From: Ctenosaura bakeri
Taxonomy: Eukaryota; Chordata; Lepidosauria; Squamata; Iguanidae
NCBI GenBank assembly: GCA_948474755.1
Contig: CAOLHI010000057.1
Location: 744,001-808,000 of the forward strand
Length of the DNA: 64,000 nt
Reading direction: 5' to 3'
In this document: positions 24,348-36,524 of the stretch, one piece after another
How positions within the stretch are numbered: the stretch's first letter is position 1
Layout of the letters: each line of letters opens with the position of its first letter
Notes under the pieces: model-generated
Told to the model about the DNA's origin: nothing
Databases searched by the model: none
Seen by the model: the letters and a program-made list of their open reading frames with translations, nothing else
Position numbers and translations under genes: made by a program

Positions 24348-24471
24348 GTAAGTATTTCTACAGTATATTGTACATAGCTAATAATTTTGTTAAAGAAAGC
24401 ATGGGAAGGAAATCCCATGCTTTCTTTAACAAATTTATTATCTATGTACAATATACTGTAGAAATACTTAC
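24348..24471. repeat. 124-bp near-perfect foldback
   Basis: Two 59-bp arms (24348-24406 and 24413-24471) are inverted copies with about two mismatches, separated by only six bases. The outer end reads GTAAGTATTTCTACAG and the inner end AAAGCATGGGA. TA occurs at each outer edge and could be a duplicated target. It may be a tiny palindromic transposon; a hairpin RNA precursor is also possible. Confidence 0.9.
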
Positions 24472-24479
24472 ATTATGAT

Positions 24480-24885
24480 CTTGGCTCATAAGCAGAACTT
24501 GGAAAGTCACTTTGATGAAAAATTAATTTCTTCATAAATTCTGGGACCATGCTAGAGCATCATCTAACCACTACTTGCTTATAAATCATAGAGTTATAAA
24601 GGAAAACAAAAGCCATTGTTACCACACTGTACACCCCCACTCTGTGGGATGTGCTATTTTCATGATTGGACATTTATGGATGAAACACATATTTGAAACA
24701 GTTGTATATTCAAAGAGGATTAGGCAGGAAAGATGATGCTAATGGGCTTGTGACAATCCTTTCAAAAACTGCAAGTTACAAGCACTTCCAATAACAATAG
24801 CAGATGGAACTGCCCAGGTGAAGCAATCAGGGACCCTACTGTGTCCATATCCTATGAAGACCTTCCTCATTCACACTACCTGACC
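24480..24885. other. Non-coding DNA, nothing recognised
   Basis: No frame or repeat is identified before the LTR-like block. Confidence 0.4.
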
Positions 24886-24889
24886 AAAA

Positions 24890-25345
24890 CATTAAGAGAC
24901 TGTTGGAACTCGCATCTACATTTTGACACCTACAGTTAAGACAATCAGCCCATTCCAGACTTTTGTCAACCTTGAGAGAAATATATTACCACTTTGTTTA
25001 TGTACCCTCCTTCAGGGCAGGAAGTAAGGTATAAAACCCCCAGATCCAGCCCTAGCAAATTGTAGTGCTTGGACATAATACTTGATGCCCAGACCTCTGT
25101 TCATTCATGATACTCTCAGACATGCTGTCTGAGCCACTCTGCTTCAACTATCACCCATTCCACCCAATCTTTCTCTATCCAACCTTTCTTGCCTCACTTT
25201 CTGATAGCCTTGTAGGGGCCTTGAGAGTGTCAGATTTCTATTTGTTAATTCCAAATAAAATACCCTGTTTAACTTTTAACTTGAGTCGTCTCTAAAGTTA
25301 ATACTGGTATGCACAGGTGAAAAGATCCTGCCTTTACCCTCCTTT
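24890..25345 (+). mobile_element. LTR fragment, related to the 19714 and 43352 LTRs
   Basis: A TATA-like 'gtataaaaccccc' at about 25030 and a polyadenylation signal AATAAAATACC at about 25254 lie about 220 bp apart, as in an LTR. Downstream 'atactggtatgcacaggtg' and 'aaaagatcctgcc' match the U5 side of the LTR at 19714 (minus strand). A possible start is TGTTGGAACTCG at 24901. No clean end or duplication was found, so the 3' edge is approximate. Confidence 0.55.
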
Positions 25346-25539
25346 CATAGGACTCCTTTGAACTATAATTCCCCAAAATTCTAAGGAGATACTGACATTA
25401 TGGGTGGACCTCAAAGTCCTCCACCTTTTAGAGTAACACATTCCAACGCACATCATGCAGAAATATGTAGCTACATCATCCCCAGGATAGGGCAATCTAA
25501 TCTCTGGTTTAAAGAAATCCAGTGCAAAATGTATGCAAA

Positions 25540-26095
25540 AAGATGGAGCCAGTTTGACACTTTTTATCATCAGCAAGTTCTCCCTGAAGTTTAGGTAGCA
25601 TCTCTCTCTTTTTTCAGTTTGAATCAATTCATTCGCGTCTTAGTCTCTGCAGCAGTAAGAAAGAAGCTTGCTCCACCTTCTCTGTGGCATTCCTTCACAT
25701 ATATAAGGATAGTTCTTATGTCATTTCTCAAGCTCATCTTCTCCAAGCTGAGCATACACACCTCCTTAAATTGTTCCTCATATAGCTTGGTTTCCAGACC
25801 TTTGACTTTCTTGGTCAACCTCCTCTGGGCACATTCCAGCTTATAAATATCCCTCCTGAACCATGAGACCTAAGTGATTTCCAGTCAAAGCAGAACAGAG
25901 CAGTATGACTTCCCTTGATCTGGACACTATACTCCTGTTGGTGTAACTTAGAATTGGATGGCCTTTTTTAGTTACTGCAAAATTGCTAGATCTTATGTTT
26001 TATTGTCAAGCTAGATGTCACCTCTCCTATATATGTACATTTCATTTTTCCTGCCTAAATGCAGTATCTTACATTTATCCTTGTTGAAATAAATA
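25540..26095 (-). pseudogene. CR1 LINE fragment, antisense
   Basis: The minus strand encodes a decayed CR1 C-terminal part: V-T-K-K-V-K-G-L-E-T-K-L-Y-E-E, then an S-L-E-K-x-x-L-R-x-D block (frame 25624-25818). Further upstream on that strand is a 'gtaagatactgcatttagg' block, matching 'gtaaggtcctacacttagg' of the intact CR1. Frames are broken. Confidence 0.8.
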
Positions 26096-26274
26096 AATAA
26101 ACAAATAAAAAAAATAAATTAACTAACTCAGTTCTGTAGAGGAATTTCCCAGCCCATAAGGTCTCCTAAGACAATGAACAAATAAGAAGACTTACAGAAA
26201 TAAAACATTTTAAAACCACATTAAACCACTTCTAAGAGCAATCTAAAAAAAAATAATAATCGTAGAATCCAGTT

Positions 26275-27540
26275 TTAAAACGGTTAAAATAGCAATTTCA
26301 AACATTGGGTGCCACATGGAACAAAACTACTTTGGATGTTTGGAAGAGATGAGATGAGCCTAATTTCCTTGGGTAGGGACTTCCACAGTTGAGGCACTGC
26401 TACAGAGAAAGTCTTATTACATGTACCCACCAACCTAATTTCATGAGGTGCTGGGACACAAAACAAGGCCTCCTCTGAAGATCTCAAATTTCTGTTATAG
26501 TCATGTGGGATGAAGTTATCTTTCTGATATTCTGGCCCCAAGTCATTTAAAGTTTTGTAGGTTAATACAGGAAGGAAATTTGAAGCCAATGCAGTGCCAG
26601 ACTAGTGTTATAGGGTTTCAAAAATATATGTCTGACTCCAGTCTGGCTGCTGCATTTTGCACTAGTTGCCTCTTCTAAACACTTTTCAAGGTAGCCTCAC
26701 ATAGAGTGCATTATGGTAGTCTAATTGGGTGGTAACTAAGGCATGAAATGTGGTGGTCAGGTGTGTCATCCTCAAGAAAGTGTGCAGCTGGTATGTCAGC
26801 TCAAGCTGGGCAAAATCACTCCTGGCCACTGCAGTCCTGGCTTTTCAGAAGCAATGCAGCAACACTGGGCCCAAGAGCACCCCCAACCTACGAAGCTGAT
26901 CTTTCAGAGGGAGTGCAAACTCATCTAGAACAGGCTGTGATCCCATTCTCAGACTGGTTTTCCTGCTGACCAGCAGCACATCCATCTTGTCTGAACTAAG
27001 TCTCTGTCTGTTCACCTGCATTGAATCCTTTAATGAATCCAGACAATGATTTAACACTACCATAGATTCCTTAGGATCAGTTGTAAAAAAGAGATAGAGA
27101 TAGAGTTGCATATCATCAGCACACTGAACTTCAGATGACCTCTCCCAGCAGCCTCATATAGATGTTAAAAAGTATAGGTGACAGTATTGATGCCCTGTGG
27201 CACCCTACAGAGTAATGGCCAAAAGGCTGAACAACAGTGTCCCAGCACCATCCTCTGAGAATGTTCAGCCAAGAAAGACTGGAACCACTGCAAGGCACTG
27301 CCTCCAAATCTCATATCAGCAAACAACGCAGACGAATATCTTGGTTGATGGAATCAAAGCTTCTGAAAGATCCAAGAGGATCAACAGAGATGTACTCTTT
27401 CTGTCCAACTCCTAGTGTAGGTCATCCACCAAGGTGACTAAGGTTTTTTCTGCCCCATAGCCAGGGCTGAACCCAAATTGGAATGGATCCAGATAATCAA
27501 TTCCATCCAACAAATCCCGGAGTTTATTAGTTCTTGACCA
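26275..27540 (-). pseudogene. L2-like LINE reverse-transcriptase remnant
   Basis: Three blocks in order on the minus strand are diagnostic. At 27100-27520 there are decayed counterparts of the L2 D-P-F-Q-S-G and V-P-Q-G-S segments. At 26845-27111 there is Q-L-Y-L-Y-L-F-F-T-T-D-P-K-E followed by S-D-K-M-D-V-L-L-V-S, the region after the Y-A-D-D motif. At 26284-26589 there is L-T-Y-K-T-L-N-D-L-G-P-E-Y and then F-S-V-A-V-P-Q-L-W-K-S-L-P, the typical L2 C-terminus. Frameshifts and stops separate them, so it is dead. It lies between two antisense CR1 pieces. Confidence 0.8.
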
Positions 27541-27544
27541 GCTC

Positions 27545-27865
27545 TACAATCTATTAAGGTTACTTTTAATCCTGATTCTGTCCTCTGGTGTATTAGCTGT
27601 GCCTCCTAATTTGTTGTTATCTGCACATTTGATAAGCATGCCCTCTATTCCATTATTCAGTTCATTTATAAAGATGTCAAACAACACTTGGCCCAGGACA
27701 GAACTCTGAGTCAGTCCACTAGTCCCTTCTTTCCAAGCTGAAATCAAGATATACTACACCCACAGCATTCCTCAATCTACAAGGCTTGTAATTCTCTATT
27801 AGAAAAAGAGATAGGGATAGTCTAGCATGACTTGTTTTTGAGAAATCCATTCTGGCTCACAGTTA
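27545..27865 (-). pseudogene. CR1 LINE fragment, antisense
   Basis: The frame at 27544-27747 reads L-T-Q-S-S-V-L-G-Q-V-L-F-D-I-F-I-N, then C-A-D-N-N-K-L-G-G, which is a mutated V-P-Q-G-S...F-A-D-D-T-K-L-G-G segment. The catalytic F-A-D-D has become C-A-D-N. Sequence up to about 27860 matches the upstream 'catttctcaaaaataagtca' region of the intact CR1. Confidence 0.82.
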
Positions 27866-27869
27866 TCAC

Positions 27870-28640
27870 AGTATTCCTACCTAAATGCTCACAGATGATA
27901 GATGGGTTCATTGTGTTATTACATTTTATTTTTCAAAGTCATTTTGCAAGATTTGCTCATAAGTCATTCCATTTTCATTTTCATTTTTTATTGATCTTTA
28001 TGATGGTTTCTCAAATTCCGGTTAGAATAGGGGTAGGAAGCACTGTTATCATTCTGAATAGACTTCCTTAACAATGTGATTAGCTGATGATGCTGGCAAG
28101 CCAAATGTGAATGAAGGTATTATCTCTTTGTCTTATCCTGAAAGGGCAATCATGTTCATCCAGTCTGTTCATCCAGTTGAATAATCAGTGCGGAGATTTC
28201 CTAAAGGTGAAATTGTGAAATTAACACAAATCTCTATTATTTTAGTTAAGTTCTAACAACTTCTGTATGTGCTTCATAACTCTAGACATGCAAATTCTCT
28301 CTACTTGCTGTGTTCTTGAACAATGCATAGTTTTAAAACTGTAAAGAGATGAACCCTAATCATATGCACAGCCATGGGATGCACTCCTTATCACATGCTG
28401 GCTGAAATCACTTCCATTTCTGTGGTGAGGTTTAAATGCCAGTCTCAGTACTTTTAAAGTGTCAGAAAGACACATAAATTACATACTAAAAAAAAATAAT
28501 GTGCACGTTTTGAAATATTTACATAGCTTACATGTGGAGTATGGGATTGTTGTTGTTTTTGTTGTTGCTGTCATTGTCATCATCTTAATAATCTTGTCCT
28601 CACCTTCTTTCCAGTCTGGGTAAGGAAAGCAAATAGAGTC
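27870..28640. other. Non-coding DNA, nothing recognised
   Basis: AT-rich, with an attttcattttcatttt-type patch near 27970. No gene or clear repeat family. Confidence 0.4.
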
Positions 28641-28643
28641 TCA

Positions 28644-29098
28644 GGCCTTTTCCACACCGGTCGAAGGAATCGCCCCGCACCGCTACTCACCGGACCTTTC
28701 GGCTCCCCGGTCCAGTCCACGGCACTCCTGAGCAGTGCATGCTCATCAATACGCACTGCTCTGGTGTCCCAAATGGTGGCTTCTGGTTGGTTGAGGGTCT
28801 CAACCAACTGCTGAAGCTCACCAGCCTAAAGCCCACCCCCAGGCAGATCGCAGGCTCACATTGGTGCAAGCCTGCAAATCTGCATAAGGGGGCAGACTCG
28901 CAGTGGCGCGCTGCGTGCTTTTGAAAGACCAAAAGAAACAGGTCATTCAAAAGTACGCTGGAGGACCACTTGGAGTTGTTCTGGACCAGACTGAGGTACT
29001 GATCTACCTTAAATAGGTCCTACCCAGTCCGGTCCAAGGTGCAGACCTCCTCCCTGGAGGATGGACTACAGTTTCAAAAACCCCATGTGGAAAATGCC
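28644..29098. mobile_element. Long GGCC-ended DNA transposon (copy L1)
   Basis: This GC-rich element of about 455 bp starts GGCCTTTTCCACACCGG and ends ATGTGGAAAATGCC. It aligns by eye with the element at 59863-60361 over most of its length (shared 'atctgca' block, 'ctggaggaccacttgg', 'ggtccaaggtgcagac'). No intact 3-bp duplication is seen. No transposase is encoded; three short frames over it are by-products of GC richness. Confidence 0.75.
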
Positions 29099-29127
29099 CC
29101 TGCCTAACACGTGAAAAAAACCATCAG

Positions 29128-29340
29128 TACTTGTTGTTGTTGTTCTTGTTACTATTATGTGCTTTCAAGTTGTTTCCAACTTGACCCAAGGTGAACCCAT
29201 CCCAGGGTATTACTGGAGGCTGAGAGTGTGTGATGTGCCCAAGGATCCTCGCTGGGTTTCCATGGTCGAACTTGGAACTGAACCCTGGTCTCCATCCAGG
29301 ATTGTAGTCCAATGCTAAAAACCACTACACCACACTGGCT
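29128..29340 (-). mobile_element. tRNA-derived CORE/MIR-like SINE
   Basis: On the minus strand the head 'ccagtgtggtgtagtggttt' is tRNA-like, followed by 'gaccagggttcagttcc' (B-box region), 'accatggaaacccagcg' and 'actctcagcctcc'. The 3' tail is at 29128-29170 and carries a TTG/TTC-rich stretch on the plus strand. It matches the copies at 16226 and 62300. Confidence 0.78.
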
Positions 29341-29344
29341 TTCA

Positions 29345-30565
29345 AGTAATACTGTCTTTAATTTTAAACGGTGCCATGTATTTTTAGATAATGCACTGGG
29401 AATAATCATTTTCATACCTATAGCAAGTCAAAAGGAAGAATGTGCATCAATACAGTAACATTTTTCTTCCAGTACACTTTTCAATTTCAGCCTTTTAATT
29501 AAGCTTCATAACAGAAATACCCAAGTCCTCTCCAGGCTGATTAATCAAGCACATTAATTGGAAGTCAAAACTGAACTGTAGAATAGTTTCTAATGCCCAA
29601 AGGCGGGACAAGTATTACATTGCAACTTTACTGCTAAGAATTGACAAGGATCAGGACAATGTGGTATTCTTTAGGGAGGACAGTCATAAAATGTATGTAT
29701 GATTAACACAGTGACAAGTTTATACTGTAAAGTGAACAAAAAAAAAGCCCTCTCTGCTCATTGACTTCAGTGTTAGAATGATGTTTGAATGATGTTTTCA
29801 TGCCATCCTCTCAAAAGCTGCCAGTAAGCTATCGTCCACATTGCAATTTTCTCCTTACAATTGAATGGAGAGATTGTTCCCTACCCAATCTGTGAGACAG
29901 GTGGTTGGTATGAGAGACCAAAATGACAATCCTACATCATATTTGTGCAGTGTAAATCCACACTCATCTATTTAGGGGGTGGCTGTACTGCACTGCCAGT
30001 CTATAGAATCCCAACACCAAGCAACCAGTGGCATGTATCTGAATGTGCTTTCTACTTCCACCATCCCAGTCAACAAAACAGAAAGCACCGATGAGTCGTC
30101 ATGGACAGAATATTTAAAAATATTGAAAAAATGGTCAAAAGCATATCTTTCACATGTCAAGGAACTTTGAAAGAAGAACCCTAGACTGAAAAGAAACTGC
30201 ACAGTTTGGGGCTTATTTTTGTTGTTTTTCAGATGATACATGCTTTTCTGCAGGAAAAAAAAAGGATATTTCTCTTCAGGAATATTATTTTCTGCACATA
30301 AATACTTTTTTTGTGGAGAGAATGCTGTGATTAGGGATTTATTCTGGGCAAAAAATTGCATATGGTTGGTTTCCAGAGAAAATAAAGATTTTGTTTTTCT
30401 TCAAGAAGTCGTTATTTTGATAGAAAATGATATTTCCTGCACAGAAAGTTTGTTTTCCGTTCAAAAGAACCATATGAAATTTTCACTCAGAATAAGTCCT
30501 AAATTGTGAATCGGCTTTGAAAACTGTGTGGTTTCCAAAGATATTCTCCCAGGAAGAAGAAAAGG
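29345..30565. other. Non-coding DNA before the CR1 insertion
   Basis: AT-rich sequence with no recognised family; the CR1 reading frame happens to be open backwards to 30517. The 129-codon minus-strand frame at 29972-30361 has no recognisable motifs. Confidence 0.4.
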
Positions 30566-32841
30566 TACTAAAGGTACATTTCATGGTCCAGAAGGTGGAA
30601 GAGGCCACAAGGGGATCAAATATTCTAGATCTGGTCTTGACCAACAGGGATGACCTTGTGAATGAGGTAGAAGTGGTTGGATCTTTAGGGGGGAGTGACC
30701 ATGCCCTGTTGGAATTTAGCATTCAGTGGGAAGGAGAAGATAAGGGTAGCCAGACACTCGTCTTAGATTTTAAAAAAGCGGACTTCTGTAAACTTAGGGA
30801 GCTGCTGGCTGGAATTCCGTGGTCAGGAATAGTGAAAGGGAAAGGAGTTCAGGAGGCATGGGAGTTCCTTAAAAAGGAGATACTGACGGCACAGTCTAAA
30901 ACTGTGCCAATAAGGAGGAAAAATGGAAGGCATCTGAAGAAACCAGAATGGTTGACTAAAGAACTCTCAGCTGAGCTAAGAGTTAAGAGAAACACGTATA
31001 GGAAATGGAAGAAGGGGGAAACCACCAAAGAAGAATTTAAGCAAGTAGCCAGGAGATGTAGGGAGGAGGTCAGAAAGGCTAAAGCACAGAACGAACTTAG
31101 GCTGGTCAGAGACATTAAAAACAATAAAAAGGGTTTTTTTAAATATGTCCGCAGCAAAAGGAAAAAGAAGGAGACAGTAGGGTCGCTACGCAGAGAAGAT
31201 GGCGAATTACTCACAGGGGGGAGAGAAAAGGCAGAGCTACTTAACACCTTCTTTGCCTCCGTATTTTCCCAGAAGGATACAAGCACTCAACCTGGCGGTA
31301 GGGGAGCAGGGGAGGAAGCAGAGGAAATGAGGCACTTAATAAGTAGAGAGGTGGTACAGGAATACCTGGCCGCATTGGATGAATTCAAGTCTCCAGGGCC
31401 AGATGAATTGCATCCTAGGATATTAAAAGAGCTGGCAGAGGTCATTTCGGAACCGCTTGCTATAATTTTTGAGAAATCTTGGAGGACAGGAGAAGTTCCA
31501 GCAGATTGGAAGAGAGCAAATGTTATCCCCATCTTCAAGAAGGGAAAAAAAGAGGACCCAAATAATTATCGCCCAGTCAGCCTGACATCGGTACCCGGAA
31601 AGATCCTGGAGCAGATCATTAAGCGTTCAGTTTCTAATCATTTAGAAAACAACGCAATAATCACGAGAAGTCAACATGGATTTCTCAAAAATAAGTCATG
31701 CCAGACTAATCTGATCTCTTTTTATGATAGAGTTACTAGCTTGATAGATGAAGGGAATGCTGTGGATGTAGCATATCTCGATTTCAGTAAGGCCTTTGAC
31801 AAAGTTCCCCATGACATTCTTGCATCGAAGCTAGTAAAATGTGGGCTAGACAGGGCTACTGTTAATTGGATATGTAATTGGTTGACCGACCGAACCCAAC
31901 GGGTGATCACGGATGGCTGCTTTTCATCCTGGAGAGAAGTGACTAGTGGGGTGCCACAAGGTTCTGTCCTGGGCCCAGTGCTGTTCAATATTTTTATCAA
32001 TGACTTAGATGAAGGAATAGAGGGCATGCTCATCAAATTTGCAGATGACACCAAATTGGGAGGGGTTGCTAATATGCCAGAGGACAGGATCAAAATTCAA
32101 AATGACCTGGATAGATTGGAGAGCTGGACCAAGGCGAACAAAATGAAATTCAACAGAGAGAAATGTAAGGTCCTACACTTAGGCAGAAATAATGGAATAC
32201 AGAAATATAGGATGGGGGACACGTGGCTGGATAGCAGTACGTGTGAAAGGGATCTAGGAGTCTTCATAGACCACAAGCTGAACATGAGTCAGCAGTGTGA
32301 TGCGGCAGCCAAGAAAGCCAATGCAATTCTCGGCTGCATCAACAGGAGTATGGTGTCTAGATCGAGGGAGGTACTGGTACCACTCTACTCTGCTTTGGTT
32401 AGACCCCATCTTGAATACTGTGTCCAGTTCTGGGCACCCCAATTCAAGAAGGATATTGACAAGCTGGAGCAAGTCCAGAGGAGGGTGACCAAAATGGTGA
32501 GAGGCCTGGAAAACATGCCCTATGAGGATAGACTGAGAGAGCTGGGTATGTTTAGTCTGCAGAAAAGGAGGTTAAGAGGGGACATGATAGCCATGTTTAA
32601 ATATTTGAAGGGATGCCACGTAGAGGAAGGAGGGGGCTTGTTTTCTGCTGCTCCAGAAACCAGGACAAGGAGCAATGGATTCAAGCTGCAGGAAAGGAGA
32701 TTCCACCTGAACCTCAGGAAGAACTTCCTGACAGTCAGGGCTGTCCGGCAGTGGAATCTGCTGCCTCGGAGAGTAGTGGAGTCTCCTACCTTGGAGGTTT
32801 TTAAGCAGAGGCTTGATGGCCATCTGTCGGGAGTGCTTTGA
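30517..32841 (+). CDS. CR1 ORF2 remnant: endonuclease C-terminus plus reverse transcriptase
   Basis: This 774-codon frame is uninterrupted. CR1 homology starts at about residue 22; the first Met and residues before that come from flanking DNA, so the annotated start is only the first in-frame ATG. Residues 37-62 hold the end of the AP-type endonuclease, including L-D-L-V-L-T-N and the G-S-D-H motif (Ser60-Asp61-His62). The reverse transcriptase follows: [10 protein letters not shown] (from about 334), Y-L-D-F-S-K-A-F-D (420-428), V-P-Q-G-S-V-L-G (from 479) and the catalytic F-A-D-D (508-511). The C-terminal region has [12 protein letters not shown] and ends at a TGA. Catalytic aspartates are present, but the N-terminal endonuclease residues and ORF1 are lost, so it cannot retrotranspose alone. 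No promoter is visible and it is probably not translated. Confidence 0.93.
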   Translation: MKTVWFPKIFSQEEEKVLKVHFMVQKVEEATRGSNILDLVLTNRDDLVNEVEVVGSLGGSDHALLEFSIQWEGEDKGSQTLVLDFKKADFCKLRELLAGIPWSGIVKGKGVQEAWEFLKKEILTAQSKTVPIRRKNGRHLKKPEWLTKELSAELRVKRNTYRKWKKGETTKEEFKQVARRCREEVRKAKAQNELRLVRDIKNNKKGFFKYVRSKRKKKETVGSLRREDGELLTGGREKAELLNTFFASVFSQKDTSTQPGGRGAGEEAEEMRHLISREVVQEYLAALDEFKSPGPDELHPRILKELAEVISEPLAIIFEKSWRTGEVPADWKRANVIPIFKKGKKEDPNNYRPVSLTSVPGKILEQIIKRSVSNHLENNAIITRSQHGFLKNKSCQTNLISFYDRVTSLIDEGNAVDVAYLDFSKAFDKVPHDILASKLVKCGLDRATVNWICNWLTDRTQRVITDGCFSSWREVTSGVPQGSVLGPVLFNIFINDLDEGIEGMLIKFADDTKLGGVANMPEDRIKIQNDLDRLESWTKANKMKFNREKCKVLHLGRNNGIQKYRMGDTWLDSSTCERDLGVFIDHKLNMSQQCDAAAKKANAILGCINRSMVSRSREVLVPLYSALVRPHLEYCVQFWAPQFKKDIDKLEQVQRRVTKMVRGLENMPYEDRLRELGMFSLQKRRLRGDMIAMFKYLKGCHVEEGGGLFSAAPETRTRSNGFKLQERRFHLNLRKNFLTVRAVRQWNLLPRRVVESPTLEVFKQRLDGHLSGVL

Positions 32842-32926
32842 GGGTGTTCCTGCATGACAGGGAGTTGGACTGGATGGCCCGTGTGGTCTCTTCCAACTCT
32901 ACATTTCTATGATTCTATGATTCTAA
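30570..32926 (+). mobile_element. CR1 LINE, 5'-truncated, intact 3' end
   Basis: Recognisable CR1 sequence begins about 30575 and runs to a tail of 'ctatgattctatgattcta' at about 32907-32925, the octamer repeat that ends CR1 elements. The 3' UTR is only about 80 nt, as is normal for CR1. ORF1 and most of the endonuclease are missing. No target duplication is visible, which is usual for CR1. The unbroken frame implies a fairly recent insertion compared with the four decayed CR1 pieces in the same window. Confidence 0.95.
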
Positions 32927-32929
32927 AAT

Positions 32930-34930
32930 TATTTGTTACTTCCTCAAAGAAACATCTTAATGAAGAATTACATCCCTACTAGTGAGCACATACACACTAT
33001 CCAAGAATGCACAATCGCATGTGTAACAGTTACACTCATAACTTTGCAGAACAGGATATTTAATACAAATGGCCAAAAATGGACAACAACACATGCAAGG
33101 GAATTTGTGTGCGCCTAATATGCAAACAAGATGCCAGTCCAAGTCTTCTTGGTAGGTACCCCCAAATTGTGGTATACTTTACTTCATAAAGTCTAATTAG
33201 CCCCCACTTTTTATTTTAATCAACCGGTTCTAGGAAGCATCTGTCTCACTGAGCAAGTATCTCTCCCCCAACCCAACCCCCCCCCATTTAGCTTCTTTTA
33301 TATTCTGATATATTGGGTTCTGGTCTTAGTTTCTTTATGGAATTGCTTTATCTTCAAAGGTTTTACGCTATTATGAACAATGGTAATGCACTAGACAGAC
33401 AGGGTTTACATTTTGGAGATGAACTTAAATATGCATCTGACCAAGTCTTGCAAGGATCAACTCCTATTTGACATTCATTTTTGATCTGCTTCATCAGTTC
33501 TGTTTCTACACACTTTCTAATTTTTACAAACTTAGCATTACTGGAGCTTGTTTCAGATGCCTCGAAGTTCTTCATTCTTGTTTGATTTGTCTTATACTTT
33601 TTTCCCAAAGTTCATATGAAAAGGCATACATGTTTTTGTGTAATTCTCATGCAAATACATTGTATAAGCAATCTTATCTAATATACAGCTTTTACAAGCT
33701 ATTTTCCTGATGCACATTATTTTGATGTTATTTTTTCCAGTTTGGGTTGTGTATTGGTTTGAATGTGAAGAATGAGTTAAATTTAAGCGAAAATGTAAAG
33801 TGAATGATTGATTTTTTTTCTCTTTCACCCCCCCCCCCAAGGAAGTGATAAATCTGAAGAAACCACTTCATTGTCGTGGCTGGTACCAACTGCCATTTGG
33901 CTTTCTCACTCTTCCTCAAAAACTCTGCAGTAGGGCATCCTCCCTCCTCTTTCTGTAATGGTACTATGTAAAGTATAAAATTTGGTCCTTGTGTTTACTT
34001 ATTTTCCTCATCTCTACCTATTCCATTCTTCTTGTATTTCCTGCTTCTTAGAGCATAAGCTATCATTGTGCAATATAAGTGAATTATTGCCAAAAAGATG
34101 GTACACAAAAACAGGAAATATATAAATAAAATTATATGAGGGGCTTCTGAACGAGGAGGTAATGGATGGCTGAGGTAACGGATAATGGATGGTTAGTCTT
34201 CATGCTGCTTTCCCATGCCTGATTGAAAAATTTCCATATCTTTTGTATTAAAAGATGCTTTCAGAAATTCTTGAGTCTCAATATTAATGGTTCATAGTAT
34301 GACATTCATATTTCTGCTTTTCTGCATATTTTTCTCAAGATCATTCTGGAAACTATACATGAGTTCCATGTTTATTGCCAAGCCACCCGTACACATTGCT
34401 TTGATTGTTTAAAAAAATGGCTGTAGGAATCAATTTGGATCATATCCATGTCTAAAGGGAAGCCTGTACCCTTACTAATTCCCCAAATTAACCCCAGCTC
34501 ACCTCAAAGTGCCAATTAGCTAAAAGGAGAAAACAGATGAGTATAGCTTTTCTCAATTCTCAGTGGCTTCATTTAAAGCGTATTACTCTATGAACAGCCA
34601 AAATGTGCATTGAATCATAATGTGCAGTCCCTCCACAACCACTGTGTTTAGAAGACTTGGAAAATCTAGGTCTGAATCGAGCCATGAAGTACACTGAAGG
34701 CCAGTCAACTTTTTCTATCTGACATATCTCGCAGGGTTGTCATAATGATAAACTGTGTGGTAGATCCATGAGCTTATGAAAGGAAAGGAAATATGCACAT
34801 ACAATCAATACATAATAACTAATGCATAATAACACATAATAATACCAATACATCTATCTACTTAATATATAAAAGACAGTTTGGTTGTCTGTGTCAGGTG
34901 AGAAGATCTCATATGATTGGCTGCCTGAGA
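32930..34930. other. Non-coding DNA, nothing recognised
   Basis: AT-rich, with short C-runs near 33280 and 33830. The minus-strand frames at 33363-33919 carry no recognised motif. Confidence 0.45.
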
Positions 34931-34934
34931 AGAT

Positions 34935-35000
34935 TATATGGAATCCTGCGGTTTTCAGTATAGGGAGGGGCCTTTAGAATTCTCAACCAGAGAGCTCTTG
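34935..35000. mobile_element. Internal fragment of a palindromic MITE
   Basis: The blocks 'tatggaatcctgcggtttt', 'agtatagggaggggccttta' and 'gaattctcaaccagagagct' are the inner arms of the GGCC-ended family in compressed form. Both ends are missing. Confidence 0.6.
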
Positions 35001-35004
35001 GGCT

Positions 35005-36170
35005 TGGCTGGTTGATATGGAGATGAGGCCTAGCAGCAAGGAGGAGGGCAGTGTATTCCCTCAGGAACTCAACCTCTCTATATTAATAACTCTGAATACA
35101 TATTGGATTGGGGAATATGGGGAAAAGTTACAGGTACTGGACAAGACAGTTTGAGGAATTAGAGACACAGGATCTCAAATCTTTCTAACAAGTATCGACT
35201 ATGAGAAAATAAAATCCTGGGAAACACTGGATATATATGCTAGTAATAAATAAATAGATCTTACAGGGCAATTACAAATGGCCTCACATCTTTTCTTATT
35301 GTTGAACCATTCCTTTGCAGGGAAGATGATCCTACATTGAGTCCTTGTTGACGTCTCTGAGCTTTGTGCTATTTCGACAGTTGTGGAAGCTTGTCTAAAC
35401 TGAAGTTAGTAATCCAGTGAAATTGATCCATGGAAGAGATACTGATTGGCTTGACAAAGTTTCACACTAATTATCTATATTCACATAAAGTTCTTGTTCC
35501 AATAGCAAAGGCAGCTGGCAATGGCTGCTGTAAATTTGGAACAGACCATGTCCTTTGACAAACCATGACAACGTCCAGGCCTCCAGGCGTGAGAGTTAAT
35601 TAAGCCAGCTCTCCACTGCCCCTCTGGCACTGGGCAACAAAATGAGCTAAGGCTGTACAACCAAGTTTCTGTTGCAAGCTGGCAATGGCAGCCTTTACTG
35701 GTCATTGTTTTTTTCCATTGACCCCATGAAAAACACATATTTCAAGGAAAGTTATAGATTATCTGTAGGAATGAATAAACTTTGCAGCCCCATTTTTTTA
35801 AATCAAAAGTATGACAGGAAGCTGAAGCTAACTTTTTAAATAGTATTTTTTTTTCTTTTTAAGAAAAATGTGGGCAAATGGAATATATTCTGCTTTCAAT
35901 GTTTGGCAGAGGAATATTATGTTCGTTACTGGAACTCTGGATTACATTAGGCAGAAGTTAACATACTGTTTTGGGATTTTGGGTAGCTGTGTTGCCTGGG
36001 GCTGGCCAACTGGATAAATCAAGCAGGAATTCGAAACTGGACACAATCCCACTAGAGACAAAATCCCTGGCCAAGGATCCACCAACACTTTCAGCAAGAA
36101 TCTGAAGAAACACACCATGTTACAGGGATAGAATTATATTAGTTAACCCAAGGAACCATGCTGCTGCTGA
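35005..36170. other. Non-coding DNA, nothing recognised
   Basis: No known repeat or coding frame is recognised. The 85-codon minus-strand frame at 35481-35738 has no splice context that I can support. Confidence 0.4.
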
Positions 36171-36172
36171 AG

Positions 36173-36210
<38 letters not shown>
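36173..36210. repeat. (TCA)n microsatellite
   Basis: About twelve TCA units, next to the 3' end of an antisense Bov-B fragment, so it probably descends from that element's tail. Confidence 0.95.
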
Positions 36211-36214
36211 ATGT

Positions 36215-36520
36215 TGGACTTTTCGTTGTTATTTGCTTTCAAATGAACTTTGAGTTATGGTGACCCTGTAAATGCAAGACCTCCAAGATCATAAATTGCC
36301 TTGCTCAGGTCTTGCAAACTCAGAGCCAAGCCTTCCTTGACTGAATCAATCTCCCTGCAGTCTGGACTCCTTCTTTTTCTGCTGTCTTCCACTTCATGAA
36401 ATATTATAATCTTTTCCAATTAATACATCATCTCAGAATACGTCCAAAGTACAACAACTTCACTTTAGTCATCTTCACTTCTAGTGAGAGAGAGTTTTTC
36501 CACTAATGTTTCATTTCAGT
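36215..36520 (-). mobile_element. RTE/Bov-B LINE 3' fragment, antisense
   Basis: The minus strand carries the recognisable end of the Bov-B frame: blocks equivalent to 'agtgaagatgactaaagtga', 'tactttggacgtattctgag' and 'gcaagacctgagcaaggcaa', then 'gggtcaccataactcaaag'. In translation this is the K-M-T-K-V, F-G-x-x-x-R and L-x-D-L-S-K-A region. Frames are broken. Confidence 0.7.
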
Positions 36521-36524
36521 TCAA

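Noticed and set aside
30849..32855. Many minus-strand frames opposite the CR1
   Set aside because: They are antisense shadows of the intact CR1 reading frame.
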